A stretch of 64,000 nt of DNA from Micromonospora pisi (GCF_003633685.1 NZ_RBKT01000001.1:5518001-5582000); one strand, 5' to 3'. Positions 53,936 to 63,290 are shown, counted from the first letter of the stretch. The notes: generated from the letters alone by a model not told the origin. Numbers and translations: made by a program.

Positions 53936-54711
53936 GCAGATTCGTACGCGGGAGATCCGTTCGTGACGGCGGTGAGGGCTGGCCCGGTGGTGCCGGCACC
54001 GGCCCTCAGGATGACCTTGCCCGGTTGCTTGCCGCGGTCTCCGGCTCCGCGCACCCGGACGAGTTGGCCGGCGAGGAAGCCGCGATCAGTGCGTTCCGGG
54101 CACACCACGCGGGCCAGCTCCGCCCGCCGGCAGCACGCCGGTCGGTTCCGGCGTCGGTGGCCAGGTACGTCACCGTGAAGGTTGCCCTCGCCTCGGCCCT
54201 CGCCGTCGCGGCAACCGGTGGTGTGGCGCTCGCCGCCACGACCGGCGCGATACCCGACGCACTCGGCGGAGCGAGGTGGGGCGGTGCACCGGCACGCCCA
54301 CACGTCACGCCGCGACCGTCGGAGTCCAACGGCCCCGGGGGCGCCGGTCCGGCTTCCACCGCCCCGCGTGACTGGTGCCGGTCCTACCAGGCCCGAACCA
54401 GTGAGGGGGAGAGCGACATGCTGGACGACCCGCAGTTCCGTGCCCTGGTCGCCGTCGCCGGGGGGCGCAACGAAGTGGCCGGCTACTGTGCCGGCCTGCT
54501 CGGCGGCGACGCCGACGGGGGCCCGCCCGGGGCCGACCGGTCCCAACCTGCGGAGGGCAGGTCTGCTCATCCGACCGGCAAACCGTCCTACCCGCCCGGC
54601 AAGCCGACGGATCTGCCTGGCAAGCCGGACAAACCAGGCGGAGGGCCGCTCACGTCGACACCCGGACATCAGCCGGGTCGACCGACGCCCCAGCCGAACA
54701 ACCGGTCCTGA
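53932..54711 (+). CDS. Probable membrane anti-sigma factor
   Basis: 259 residues. The cytoplasmic N-terminus (about 1-78) contains helices (DDLARLLAAVSGSAHPDELAGEEAAISAFRAHH) in the place of an anti-sigma domain, then one membrane helix (about 79-104). The extracytoplasmic part has two cysteines and ends in a Pro/Gly/Lys repeat (PTGKPSYPPGKPTDLPGKP). No HxxxCxxC zinc motif is present. The 4-nt overlap with the ECF gene and the topology support an anti-sigma role; the sequence alone would not prove it. Confidence 0.75.
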   Translation: MSRFVRGRSVRDGGEGWPGGAGTGPQDDLARLLAAVSGSAHPDELAGEEAAISAFRAHHAGQLRPPAARRSVPASVARYVTVKVALASALAVAATGGVALAATTGAIPDALGGARWGGAPARPHVTPRPSESNGPGGAGPASTAPRDWCRSYQARTSEGESDMLDDPQFRALVAVAGGRNEVAGYCAGLLGGDADGGPPGADRSQPAEGRSAHPTGKPSYPPGKPTDLPGKPDKPGGGPLTSTPGHQPGRPTPQPNNRS

Positions 54712-54755
54712 GCACCGGAAACTCCCACCCCATCAATCGAGCTGAGAACAAACCC

Positions 54756-55232
54756 ATGCATGTGTCCCAGCGGGAGCAGGACGAGCAGGTCGCCGGGAAC
54801 GGACCGCAGACGGTCCAGCCGGTGTTCCTCGACCAGACCGGTCGTCGCCGTCGCCTGACCGTCACCATCGGCTCCGGCGTCGCCGCCGCACTGCTGGCCA
54901 GCCTCGCCCTGATCGGGCTCGGGCTGTTCGGCGGCACATCGGCAGTGATCCCGGGTTGGCCCGGTGGCGACAGCGGCTCCGGACCGAGACCCGAGACACG
55001 GATCGAGGAGATGAGCCCGTCCCCGGGATCAGCCGGCCGGAACGACCAGGTCTCGGTGACGGCACCGACTCACGTCGCCACCAGGTCGTCCGTGCCGGCC
55101 CCACCACGGCCCGCACCGTCGTCGGTCAGCCCGCTCCCGAGCAGCGGCGTCACGACGCAGCCGGGCCAGGGTGGCCTGCACCGCAACACCCCGAGCGGTA
55201 GGCCCGACAAGTCGCCCGGCAAGCCGAGCTGA
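54756..55232 (+). CDS. Small single-span membrane protein
   Basis: 158 residues. A short cytoplasmic N-terminus (VFLDQTGRRRRLT) is followed by one membrane helix (about 37-60, VTIGSGVAAALLASLALIGLGLF) and an extracellular Pro/Ser/Thr-rich tail that ends in a PGKP-like motif, as the preceding anti-sigma gene product does. No enzyme motif. It starts 44 nt after that gene and stops 4 nt before the glycosyltransferase start, so it is part of the operon. A role in supporting the glycan synthase is inference. Confidence 0.7.
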   Translation: MHVSQREQDEQVAGNGPQTVQPVFLDQTGRRRRLTVTIGSGVAAALLASLALIGLGLFGGTSAVIPGWPGGDSGSGPRPETRIEEMSPSPGSAGRNDQVSVTAPTHVATRSSVPAPPRPAPSSVSPLPSSGVTTQPGQGGLHRNTPSGRPDKSPGKPS

Positions 55233-55236
55233 TCCG

Positions 55237-57372
55237 ATGCCGAAGCACATCGCGGTGAAGGACGCCCGCGCACACTGGTATCTGCTGGTGCTGAGCCTGC
55301 TCGTACTGCTCGTGGTGCTGTCCCTGCACGCGTACACCACCGGAGTCGGTGGCGGGACCGGGCATCCGGCCAACGGGGCCGATCCCACCCCGGCCGGCGA
55401 CGAGTTCACCGGCGCGGGACCGGTGATCCGCCTCGACGGCGGCGCGGTGGTCAGCCGTACGATGCCCGCCCGTACGATCGCCCTCACCTTCGACGACGGC
55501 CCCGACCCGGTCTGGACGCCCCGAATCCTCGAGGTGCTCCGCCGGCACGACGCGCACGCCACCTTCTTCGTGGTCGGAGCACGGGTGAACGAGCATCCGG
55601 AACTCGTCCGGCGAATACTCGCCGAGGGCGACGAACTCGGCTCCCACACGTTCACCCACCCGGATCTCAGTGCCCTGCCCGGTTGGCGGCGGGAGATCGA
55701 ATTCAGCCTCACCCGTAGTGCGGTCGCCGGGGCCACCGGCCGGCAGGTCACACTGATGCGACCGCCGTACTCGGCCAGTCCGCAGAGCCTGACCGGGAAC
55801 GACGTCGGCGTGCTGCGCGACGGGGCCCGGACCGGGCACGTCGTCGTGCTCACCGACGTCGACAGCGGGGACTGGCAACGGCCGGGGGTCGACGCCATCG
55901 TGGCCGCCGCCAGTCGGGAGCGGGCCGGTGCGGGTGCGGTGGTGTTGATGCACGACGGCGGAGGCGACCGCTCGCAGACCCTGGCCGCCCTGGACCGGCT
56001 GCTCGGCGAACTGACCGCCAAGGGCTACCGGTTCACCACCGTCTCCGAGGGCCTCGGCGTGCCCCGCTCGGACGTCGCCGCGCCGGCCGTGGCACAGCTG
56101 CGGGGCAAGGCACTGCGCTACGTCCAGCTCGGCGCCGACCTGACGGCCGACGCGATGAACTGGCTGCTCGCGGCGGCTCTGATCCTCGGCATCGGCCGAC
56201 TGTTCGTGCAGGTGGTGGCGACCCGCGTCCACCTGGGACGGGTACGCCGGCGACGTCGGAACCCGGTACCGGTCCAGGCGCCCGTCTCGGTGATCGTGCC
56301 GGCCTACAACGAGGCCGCGAACATCGCCGCCACCGTACGTTCGCTGGTGACCAGCGACTATCCGGCGCTCGAGGTGATCGTGGTCGACGACGGGTCCAGC
56401 GACGACACCGCTGGCATCGTCGAGCGGTTGGGGCTGCCCGGGGTCCGGGTGATCCGTCAGGCCAACGCCGGCAAACCCGCCGCCCTCAACACCGGCATCC
56501 GGGCAGCCCGCGCCGACCTGGTGGTCCTCGTCGACGGCGACACGGTCTTCCAGCCCGACACGATTCACCGCCTGGTCCAGGACTTCGCCGACCCCGGCGT
56601 GGGGGCGATCTCCGGCAACACCAAGGTCGCCAACCGGCGCCGGCTGCTCGGTCGGTGGCAGCACCTGGAGTACGTCATCGGCTTCAACCTCGACCGCCGG
56701 ATGTACGACGTGCTGCGCTGCATGCCGACCATTCCCGGGGCGATCGGCGCCTTCCGCCGGCAGGTGCTGGTCGACGTCGGCGGGGTACCGGCGGACACAC
56801 TTGCCGAGGACACCGACCTCACCATGGCGGTGCTGCGCGCCGGTTGGAAGGTGACGTACGAGGAGTCGGCGATCGCCTGGACCGAGGCGCCGTCGTCCCT
56901 GCGTCAACTGTGGCGGCAGCGCTACCGCTGGTGTTACGGGACCATGCAGGCGATGTGGAAGCACCGCCGGTCGGTGGTGGAGCGCGGGGCCGGTGGTCGG
57001 CTGGGCCGGCGGGCCCTGCCGTACCTCGCGGTCTTCCAGGTCCTGCTGCCCCTCACGGCGCCCGCGGTCGACCTCTTCGCGATCTACGGTCTGATCTTCC
57101 TGCCCTGGTCGCAGCTCATCCTGGCGTGGCTGGGACTGCTGGGGCTCCAGGCGCTGACCGCCGCCTACGCCCTGCACCTGGACCGGGAGCGGTACGGGCC
57201 GCTCTGGACCTTGCCGTTGCAGCAGTTCGTCTACCGCCAGGTGATGTATCTCGTGGTCATCCAGTCGGTGGTGACGGTGCTGCTCGGTTCCCGGCTGCGC
57301 TGGCACCGGATGGTGCGTACCGGCGAAGCCGCGGCGCTCGTCGAGGCAGGGGCCGCCGCTTCGCGACGTTGA
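55237..57372 (+). CDS. Bifunctional polysaccharide deacetylase / family 2 glycosyltransferase
   Basis: 711 residues. One N-terminal membrane helix (about 14-31) precedes an extracellular NodB deacetylase domain (about 78-275) with TFDDGPD (Asp near 86) and metal His pair SHTFTH. Further helices follow (about 305-325), then a processive GT2 domain (about 345-580) with VDDGSSDD, LVDGDT, EDTDLT and the QRYRW product-gating motif, and C-terminal membrane helices. This is the PgaB/PgaC-like or MatB-like fusion that makes and de-N-acetylates a beta-1,6-GlcNAc-type surface glycan. ATG 55237 follows the previous stop by 4 nt. It is coupled to the ECF sigma operon. Confidence 0.92.
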   Translation: MPKHIAVKDARAHWYLLVLSLLVLLVVLSLHAYTTGVGGGTGHPANGADPTPAGDEFTGAGPVIRLDGGAVVSRTMPARTIALTFDDGPDPVWTPRILEVLRRHDAHATFFVVGARVNEHPELVRRILAEGDELGSHTFTHPDLSALPGWRREIEFSLTRSAVAGATGRQVTLMRPPYSASPQSLTGNDVGVLRDGARTGHVVVLTDVDSGDWQRPGVDAIVAAASRERAGAGAVVLMHDGGGDRSQTLAALDRLLGELTAKGYRFTTVSEGLGVPRSDVAAPAVAQLRGKALRYVQLGADLTADAMNWLLAAALILGIGRLFVQVVATRVHLGRVRRRRRNPVPVQAPVSVIVPAYNEAANIAATVRSLVTSDYPALEVIVVDDGSSDDTAGIVERLGLPGVRVIRQANAGKPAALNTGIRAARADLVVLVDGDTVFQPDTIHRLVQDFADPGVGAISGNTKVANRRRLLGRWQHLEYVIGFNLDRRMYDVLRCMPTIPGAIGAFRRQVLVDVGGVPADTLAEDTDLTMAVLRAGWKVTYEESAIAWTEAPSSLRQLWRQRYRWCYGTMQAMWKHRRSVVERGAGGRLGRRALPYLAVFQVLLPLTAPAVDLFAIYGLIFLPWSQLILAWLGLLGLQALTAAYALHLDRERYGPLWTLPLQQFVYRQVMYLVVIQSVVTVLLGSRLRWHRMVRTGEAAALVEAGAAASRR

Positions 57373-57415
57373 CCGGGCCGGTGCCGACCGGCTCGACGTC
57401 GACCGGCTGAACAGG

Positions 57416-57451
57416 GCGAGCCCGCACCTCAGCATTGAGGTACGGGCTCGC
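57416..57451. terminator. Bidirectional hairpin terminator
   Basis: 16-bp arms (57416-57431 starting GCGAGCCCGCACC; 57436-57451) pair at 15 of 16 positions around loop GCAT, between the convergent glycosyltransferase and DHA2 transporter genes. Confidence 0.75.
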
Positions 57452-57485
57452 TGTCTGTCCGGCCCCGGGGTGGGCCGTACGGGCG

Positions 57486-59087
57486 TCAGTGCGTCGGCGC
57501 GGGGCTGCTCGCCGCCTTCTCCTCGGCGGCGAGGCGCTCGGTGCCGCTCAGCGTGCTCAGCGGCTTCTCCTTGATGAACACCACGGCGATGACGGCCAGC
57601 AGCGCGATCGGTGCGCCGACCAGGAACAGGTCGGCGGTGGCGGTGCCGTAGACGTCCTGGACGATCCGGAGCACCGGTTCGGGCAGGGTGCTCAGGTCGG
57701 GGACGGCGGCGGTGCCGCTGCCGCCGTCGGGCGCCGGGCCGAGTTTCTCGCTGAGCAGCGAGGTGACCCGGTTGGCCAGGACCGCGCCGAGGGCGCTGAC
57801 CCCGATCGCCCCACCCATGCTGCGGAAGAAGGTCAGCACCGAGGTGGTCGCGCCGAGTTCGTTCGCCGGCACGTCGTTCTGGGCGGCGAGGACCAGGTTC
57901 TGCATGAGCATGCCGACGCCGATGCCGAGCACCGCCATGTAGATCGAGAGCACGAGCACACTGGTGCGGGCGTCGATGGTGCCGAGCAGGACCATGCCGG
58001 CGGTCATGATGGCGCCACCGGCGACCAGGTAGATCTTCCACCGGCCGTACTTGGTGATGAGTTGGCCGGCGATGGTGGACGAGACCAGCAGACCGAAGAT
58101 CATCGGCAGGCTCATCAGCCCCGCCACGGTCGGCGACTTGCCGAGCGAGACCTGGAAGTACTGCGACAGGAAGACGGTGCCGCCGAACATCGCCACACCG
58201 ACCAGCACGCTCGCGATGGTGGCCAGCGAAACGGTGCGGTTGCGGAAGATGCCGAGCGGGATGATCGGTTCGGCCACCCGCGACTCGACCCAGATCGCCA
58301 GTGCCAGCAGCACCACGCCACCGCCGACCATCAGCGCGGTCCAGCCCGAACCCCAGGCGAACTTGTGCCCGGCCAGCGAGGACCAGACCAGCAGGGTGGA
58401 GACGCCCGAGATGATCAGCAGCGCGCCGAACCAGTCGATGTTGACCTTCCGGCGTACGACCGGCAGGTGCAGGGTGCGCTGGAGCAGGAAGATCGAGAGC
58501 AGCGTGAACGGTACGCCGATCAGGAAGCACCAGCGCCAGCCCAGCCACGAGGTGTCGACCAGTACGCCACCGATCAGCGGCCCGGCGATGGTGGCGACAC
58601 CGAAGACCGCACCGAAGATGCCGGAGTAGCGACCCAGTTCGCGGGGCGGGATCATCGCCGCCATGACGATCAGGGCGAGCGCGCTCATGCCACCCGCGCC
58701 GATGCCCTGCACGATCCGGCTGACCAGCAGCACCTCGACGTTCGGGGTGAAGCCCGCGATCAGCGAACCGGCGACGAAGAGACCGAGCGAGAGCTGGATC
58801 AGCAGCTTCTTGCTGTAGAGGTCGGCCATCTTGCCCCAGAGCGGGACGGTGGCGGTCATCGCCAGCAGTTCGCTGGTGACGATCCAGGTGTAGACGGTCT
58901 GGCTGCCGTGCAGGTCGGCGATGATGCGTGGCAGCGCGTTCGCCACCACCGTCGAGGCGAGGATCGACACGAACATGCCGACCATCAGGCCGGAGAGTGC
59001 CTGGAGCACTTCCCGGTGGGACATGCGCCCGGAGCCGGCGTCGGGGCCGACATCTGTGTTGTCGGCTGGCGCGGCGGTTGTGGTCAT
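57486..59087 (-). CDS. DHA2-family MFS multidrug efflux transporter (EmrB/QacA type)
   Basis: 533 residues with 14 membrane helices. It opens GLMVGMFVSILASTVVANALPRIIADLHG, the helix 1 pattern of EmrB/QacA, followed by motif A GKMADLYSKKLLIQLSLGLF and helix 5 motif C-like GIFGAVFGVATIAGPLIGG. Proton-driven drug export is expected. ATG 59087 has GAGGAAG 6 nt upstream. The TetR gene lies just before it on the same strand (68-bp gap), so regulator and pump are probably co-transcribed. The charged C-terminus (EKEKPLSTLSGTERLAAEEK-like) is cytoplasmic. Confidence 0.93.
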   Translation of the reverse strand: MTTTAAPADNTDVGPDAGSGRMSHREVLQALSGLMVGMFVSILASTVVANALPRIIADLHGSQTVYTWIVTSELLAMTATVPLWGKMADLYSKKLLIQLSLGLFVAGSLIAGFTPNVEVLLVSRIVQGIGAGGMSALALIVMAAMIPPRELGRYSGIFGAVFGVATIAGPLIGGVLVDTSWLGWRWCFLIGVPFTLLSIFLLQRTLHLPVVRRKVNIDWFGALLIISGVSTLLVWSSLAGHKFAWGSGWTALMVGGGVVLLALAIWVESRVAEPIIPLGIFRNRTVSLATIASVLVGVAMFGGTVFLSQYFQVSLGKSPTVAGLMSLPMIFGLLVSSTIAGQLITKYGRWKIYLVAGGAIMTAGMVLLGTIDARTSVLVLSIYMAVLGIGVGMLMQNLVLAAQNDVPANELGATTSVLTFFRSMGGAIGVSALGAVLANRVTSLLSEKLGPAPDGGSGTAAVPDLSTLPEPVLRIVQDVYGTATADLFLVGAPIALLAVIAVVFIKEKPLSTLSGTERLAAEEKAASSPAPTH

Positions 59088-59155
59088 CGACGCTTCCTCA
59101 CTGTGGAACAGGGTTGGTGCGCTCCGGTGTGCGTACCGGGGCGGAACGTGTGGGG

Positions 59156-59776
59156 TCAGGAGGCGGATCGGGGATCGGGCAGTCCGGCGGCGATCCCGGA
59201 GAACGCCTCGTCGACCAGGTCGGCGAGGGGGAGCTTGCCGGCGCTGCGCGCCCAGCGCATCATCGCGACCCGGAACGCGGCGCCGGTGACGGCGGTGACC
59301 AGGGCCGGGTAGCCGTGTTCCGGTCCGAGCCCGAGCCGCGTGGCGAGGGCGTCGGTCATGGCCTGTTCGGTCTCGGTGCTGCTGGCGACCAGACGTGGCA
59401 GCAGCGCCGGGTTCCGCTCGATGACCTCCATCCGGAGCACCCAGAGGGGGGCGTCGGCCTGCATCTCGTCGATGATCTCCGCGAGGGCCAGCCGGACGGC
59501 GTCCAGCGCGGGCACCTCCAGCGGTGCGGCGCGCAGTGCCGCCAGCACCCGGGCGATGTCGACCGCCTGGTCGCCGAGGAGCGCGTCGTCCTTGGACGAG
59601 AAGTAGTTGAAGAACGTACGGGCGGAGACGTCGGCGGCTTCGCTGATCTCCTCGACGGTGACCTGGTCGAGGCCGCGCTCGGCGACCAGGCGCAGCGCGG
59701 CGGCGGCCAGGGCGTCCCTGGTCTGCCGCTTCTTGCGGTCCCGGCGCCCGGTGGCGACGTCGTCGGAGATGGTCAC
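59156..59776 (-). CDS. TetR family regulator of the efflux operon
   Basis: 206 residues: TetR HTH at about 12-60 (RRDRKKRQTRDALAAAALRLVAERGLDQVTVEEISEAADVSARTFFNYFSSKDDAL) and a helical ligand domain with DAPLWVLRMEVIERNPALLPRLV and a C-terminal TetR_C-like segment. GTG 59776 fits the family N-terminus. It is followed by the DHA2 pump, which it likely represses in the absence of drug. Two CAAACTT repeats just upstream may be its binding site. Confidence 0.92.
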   Translation of the reverse strand: MTISDDVATGRRDRKKRQTRDALAAAALRLVAERGLDQVTVEEISEAADVSARTFFNYFSSKDDALLGDQAVDIARVLAALRAAPLEVPALDAVRLALAEIIDEMQADAPLWVLRMEVIERNPALLPRLVASSTETEQAMTDALATRLGLGPEHGYPALVTAVTGAAFRVAMMRWARSAGKLPLADLVDEAFSGIAAGLPDPRSAS

Positions 59777-59792
59777 CAGGCGACGGTACGAA

Positions 59793-59816
59793 CAAACTTG
59801 CAGGCCGCGCAAACTT
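59793..59816. promoter_or_regulatory. Direct repeat at the TetR/efflux promoter
   Basis: CAAACTT occurs at 59793-59799 and 59810-59816 (17-bp period) in an AT-rich stretch just upstream of the TetR start codon. The TTGC/GCAA pair between them adds a short dyad. Likely operator region, by position. Confidence 0.4.
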
Positions 59817-59944
59817 TTATCGGACGAAGTGATACTTGCCACCGGCCCAGCTCAGCGGCGGTAGACGGCCATCGCCCGCTGGAGCCGTTAGTGCTCCTGC
59901 GGGGTGCCGATCGCGGCCCGGAACTCCGTCCACTTCTTGTCCGG

Positions 59945-59991
59945 TTGTCGTACCCGCAGGCCAGAGCTATTGTCCTGAACATGTCTGGACA
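59945..59991 (+). promoter_or_regulatory. GntR operon promoter with operator over the start codon
   Basis: TTGTCG (59945-59950) and TATTGT (59968-59973) are 17 bp apart, and the GntR ATG follows the -10 by 7 nt, so the mRNA is probably leaderless. An inverted repeat TGTCC (59971-59975) / GGACA (59987-59991) spans the -10, the start site and the first codons, suiting autorepression. Confidence 0.6.
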
Positions 59992-60700
59992 GGTTATCCG
60001 GCTCAAGCACCAGCGGATCGCCGACGAGCTGGCCCGGGACATCCGGGGCGGCCGGCTCGCCAACGGCGCCCAGCTCCCCGGCGAGCACGCGCTCGCCGCG
60101 CGCTTCGACGTGAGCCGGAACACGGTACGACAGGCCCTCACCGAGCTCGGCAAACGCGGGCTCATCTCCACCCACTCCGGAAAGGGCTCGTTCGTCACCT
60201 TCGACGGCCGTACCCTCGACGACCGGCTCGGCTGGGCCCGCGCCCTCGCCGAACAGGGGGTGCCGACGACCGTACGGGTGCTCCGCCTCGAACTGGTCCA
60301 CGAACCCGAACTGGCCGCCCGCTTCGACCTGCCGACCACCGAGTACGTCGCCGTCGACCGGCTCCGGTCCCTCACCGACGGCCCCGCCATCTCGATCGAA
60401 CGCAGCCGCGTCCCCGCCCTCGGAGAGCTGCGGAAACTGCCCGAACGCGGCCTCACCGGCTCGCTCTACGCCGCCCTACGCGACGCCGGTCTGGTGCCGG
60501 ACCGGGGCGAGGAGTGGGTAGAGCTGACCCAGGCCACCGAGGACGACGCCGAGCTGCTCGGCTGCGCCGCCGGCAAGCTCTGGCTGCACACCCGCCGACT
60601 CAGCCGCGACTCCACCGGAAACCTGGTCGAACACGTCGAGAGCCTGCTCGACCCCGAGCGGTTCCGGCTGCACCTGCGCTTCGGAGGGGAGTCGGCATGA
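59981..60700 (+). CDS. GntR family regulator (HutC subfamily)
   Basis: 239 residues. N-terminal GntR winged HTH (QRIADELARDIRGGRLANGAQLPGEHALAARFDVSRNTVRQALTELGKRGLISTHSGKGSFVT) and a C-terminal UTRA ligand domain (about 95-235; EYVAVDRLRSLTDGPAISIERSRVP, RRLSRDSTGNLVEHVESLLDPERFRLHL). The ligand is probably the substrate or a phosphorylated product of the operon it heads. ATG 59981 appears leaderless. It overlaps the ADP-ribosylglycohydrolase gene by 4 nt. Confidence 0.92.
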   Translation: MSGQVIRLKHQRIADELARDIRGGRLANGAQLPGEHALAARFDVSRNTVRQALTELGKRGLISTHSGKGSFVTFDGRTLDDRLGWARALAEQGVPTTVRVLRLELVHEPELAARFDLPTTEYVAVDRLRSLTDGPAISIERSRVPALGELRKLPERGLTGSLYAALRDAGLVPDRGEEWVELTQATEDDAELLGCAAGKLWLHTRRLSRDSTGNLVEHVESLLDPERFRLHLRFGGESA

Positions 60701-61764
60701 CCACCACGACCACGCCCGCTGCCGCGGCACGGGCCGTCGCCGCGCTGACCGGACTCGCCATCGGCGACGCACTCGGCATGCCCACCCAGTCCCTGCCCCG
60801 CGAGCGGATCAAGGAACGGTACGGCCGGCTCACCGGCTTCGAACCCGGACCGGCGGACCAGCCCATCGCCCCCGGCATGTCGGCCGGCTCGGTCACCGAC
60901 GACACCGAACAGGCGGTCCTGCTCGGCCGACTGCTGCTCGACGGCGGCGGCCGGATCGACGGGCACCGGCTCGCCGCCGAACTGCTCTCCTGGGAGGACG
61001 AGATGCGCCGCCGGGGCTCACTCGACCTGCTCGGCCCCTCCACCCGGGCCGCCGTCGCCGCCGTCGCCGCCGGCCGCCCGATCGAGGAAGCCGGCCGGTA
61101 CGGCACCACCAACGGCGCCGCCATGCGGATCACCCCGGTCGGCATCGCCGTACCCCCGAACAACCTGGACCGGCTCGTGGACCGGGTCGTCGAGGCGAGT
61201 TGGGTCACCCACAACACCGGGGTCGCGCTCGCCGGCGCGGCGGCCGTCGCCGCCGCCGTCAGCACCGCCCTCGACGGCGCCGACCTCACCACCGCGACCG
61301 CGACCGCGGTACGGGCGGCAGAACTCGCCACCACCCGGGGCCACTGGATCGCCGCCGCCGACATCGGCGCCCGGATCGACTGGGCCACCCGCCTCGTCGC
61401 CGGCCAGCCGCCGGAACAGGCGGCCGAACTGATCTACCGCCTGGTCGGCACGAGCGTCGCCACCCAGGAATCGGTCCCGGCCGCCTTCGCGGTCCTCGCC
61501 GTCCACCCGGACGACCCCTGGCGAGCGGTCCTGCTCGCCGCCTCCCTCGGCGGCGACTGCGACACCATCGCCGCCATCGTCGGAGCCATCGCCGGTGCCG
61601 CCCACGGCGCCGACGCGTGGCCATCCGCCGCGCTGCACACCATCGACGCGGTGAACCACCTTCCGTTGCACGAACTGGCGATCAACCTGCTCGCCCTCCG
61701 TCAGGACGCCGACCCCGGTCAGCGGACTGACGCCGGAGACCGCAGGGGAAAGGCAGGACAATGA
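60697..61764 (+). CDS. ADP-ribosylglycohydrolase (DraG/ARH) family protein
   Basis: 355 residues, all-helical ARH fold. Metal-binding signatures are present: GLAIGDALGMPTQ near the start, SVTDDTEQAVLLGR (first Asp pair), NGAAMRITPVGI and GGDCDTIAAIVGAIAGA (second Asp pair). Canonical members remove ADP-ribose from protein or small molecules, but versions in sugar or nucleoside operons probably hydrolyse N-glycosidic bonds of imported compounds. Its overlap with GntR upstream and with the NCS1 permease downstream supports that catabolic role. ATG 60697 has GGAGGGGAG upstream. Confidence 0.92.
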   Translation: MTTTTTPAAAARAVAALTGLAIGDALGMPTQSLPRERIKERYGRLTGFEPGPADQPIAPGMSAGSVTDDTEQAVLLGRLLLDGGGRIDGHRLAAELLSWEDEMRRRGSLDLLGPSTRAAVAAVAAGRPIEEAGRYGTTNGAAMRITPVGIAVPPNNLDRLVDRVVEASWVTHNTGVALAGAAAVAAAVSTALDGADLTTATATAVRAAELATTRGHWIAAADIGARIDWATRLVAGQPPEQAAELIYRLVGTSVATQESVPAAFAVLAVHPDDPWRAVLLAASLGGDCDTIAAIVGAIAGAAHGADAWPSAALHTIDAVNHLPLHELAINLLALRQDADPGQRTDAGDRRGKAGQ

Positions 61765-63290
61765 TGTCCGCGACCGAACTGGCCGGAACCGCTCCGGCCG
61801 AGGCCAACCGGATCGGAGCCATCGAAACCCGAGGCATCGAACCGGTACCCGCCGACGAACGTACGGGCGGACCACGCCAACTCTTCTGGGTGTGGTTCGC
61901 GGCCAACATCTCGATCCTGGGACTACCGCTCGGCGCGACCCTGGTCGCCCTGCGCGGCATGAACATCTGGCAGGCGCTGCTCGTCGCCGCGCTCGGCTCC
62001 TTCGGCTCCTTCGCGCTGGTCGGCCTGATCAGCGTCGCCGGCAAATGGGGCGGGGCACCGAGCATGACGCTCTCCCGGGCGGTCTTCGGCCCCCGGGGCA
62101 ACCACGGGCCGACCGTCGTTTCGTGGCTCTCCCGGGTCGGCTGGGAGACGGTCAACACCACCACCGCCGCGTACGCGCTGCTGGCCCTGATTAGCATCAT
62201 CTTCGGGGTCGGCGCGAACTCCGTACTGACCGTCATCAGCCTGCTCGTCTTCGTCGCGCTGACCCTGGTCGTCTCCGGACTCGGACACGCCACCCTGGTC
62301 TGGATCCAGCAGTGGGCCACGTACCTCTTCGGCGCGCTGAACATCCTCGTCGGCGCGTTCCTGATCACGAAGGTGAACTGGGACGCGGTGGCGCACGCCC
62401 CGGCCGCCCCGGTCAGCGTGGTCGTCGCCGGAATCGGCGTGATCGCCGCCGGCACCGGTATCGGCTGGGCGAACGCGGGCGCGGACATGGCCCGCTACCA
62501 GCACCGGCACGTACCCGGACGGCGGATCGTGGCAGCCGCGTCGGTCGGTGCCGGCGTACCGCTCTTCCTGCTCATCGGCCTCGGCGGGCTGCTCTCCGCC
62601 GGTGACGGCAGCCTCGCCTCGGCGAGCGACCCGGTCTCCGCGATCCAGGTGATGCTGCCGTCGTGGATGGCGGTGCCGTACCTGCTCGCCGCCTTCGGTG
62701 GGCTGCTGCTCTCCAACAACCTCTCCGTCTACTCGGCCGGACTGACGATGATCACGCTCGGCGTACGGGCCCGCCGGGTGGTGGCCGTCGGGCTGGACAT
62801 CGTGCTGACCCTGGCCGGCGGCATCTACTTCATGCTGATCGCCGGGGACTTCTACGGACCGTTCATCACCTTCATCTCGCTGCTCGCCGTACCGATCACC
62901 GCCTGGGTCGCGGTCTTCCTCGCCGACATGCTCTTCCGCCGGCACTACGACCCGCGCGGCCTGATGGACACCGGCGCCACCAGCGTCTACTGGTACCGGG
63001 GCGGATTCCGCTGGTCGGCGGTGCTGCCCTGGGTCGCCGGCATCGTCGTCGGCCTGCTCTTCACCACCGCCTCCACCTCGGCGACCGACGTCTGGTTCAG
63101 CGGTCCGCTCGCGGACTCCTGGATGGGGAGCAACGGACTCGGCTGGGTCGTCGCGTTTGTCGTGGCCGGCGGGCTCTACCTGCTCTTCGGCGCGACGACC
63201 GCCCGCCGGCTCGGCGGGACGTCCAGCCCCGACCCGACCACCCGGCCCGGCGCCCGCACCGACGGCGAACCCGCGGCGGTACGGCCGTGA
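61761..63290 (+). CDS. NCS1-family purine/pyrimidine permease
   Basis: 509 residues with 12 membrane helices. Diagnostic segments are FWVWFAANISILGLPLGATLVAL (helix 1), GKWGGAPSMTLSRAVFGPRGN (helix 3 region), SWLSRVGWETVNTTTAAYALLAL and GWANAGADMARYQHRH, typical of cytosine/allantoin/nucleobase transporters (CodB-like). It should import the substrate of the operon by cation symport. The start overlaps the ARH stop codon (ATGATG), and its stop overlaps the kinase GTG. The last 35 residues are cytoplasmic and Pro/Thr rich. Confidence 0.93.
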   Translation: MMSATELAGTAPAEANRIGAIETRGIEPVPADERTGGPRQLFWVWFAANISILGLPLGATLVALRGMNIWQALLVAALGSFGSFALVGLISVAGKWGGAPSMTLSRAVFGPRGNHGPTVVSWLSRVGWETVNTTTAAYALLALISIIFGVGANSVLTVISLLVFVALTLVVSGLGHATLVWIQQWATYLFGALNILVGAFLITKVNWDAVAHAPAAPVSVVVAGIGVIAAGTGIGWANAGADMARYQHRHVPGRRIVAAASVGAGVPLFLLIGLGGLLSAGDGSLASASDPVSAIQVMLPSWMAVPYLLAAFGGLLLSNNLSVYSAGLTMITLGVRARRVVAVGLDIVLTLAGGIYFMLIAGDFYGPFITFISLLAVPITAWVAVFLADMLFRRHYDPRGLMDTGATSVYWYRGGFRWSAVLPWVAGIVVGLLFTTASTSATDVWFSGPLADSWMGSNGLGWVVAFVVAGGLYLLFGATTARRLGGTSSPDPTTRPGARTDGEPAAVRP

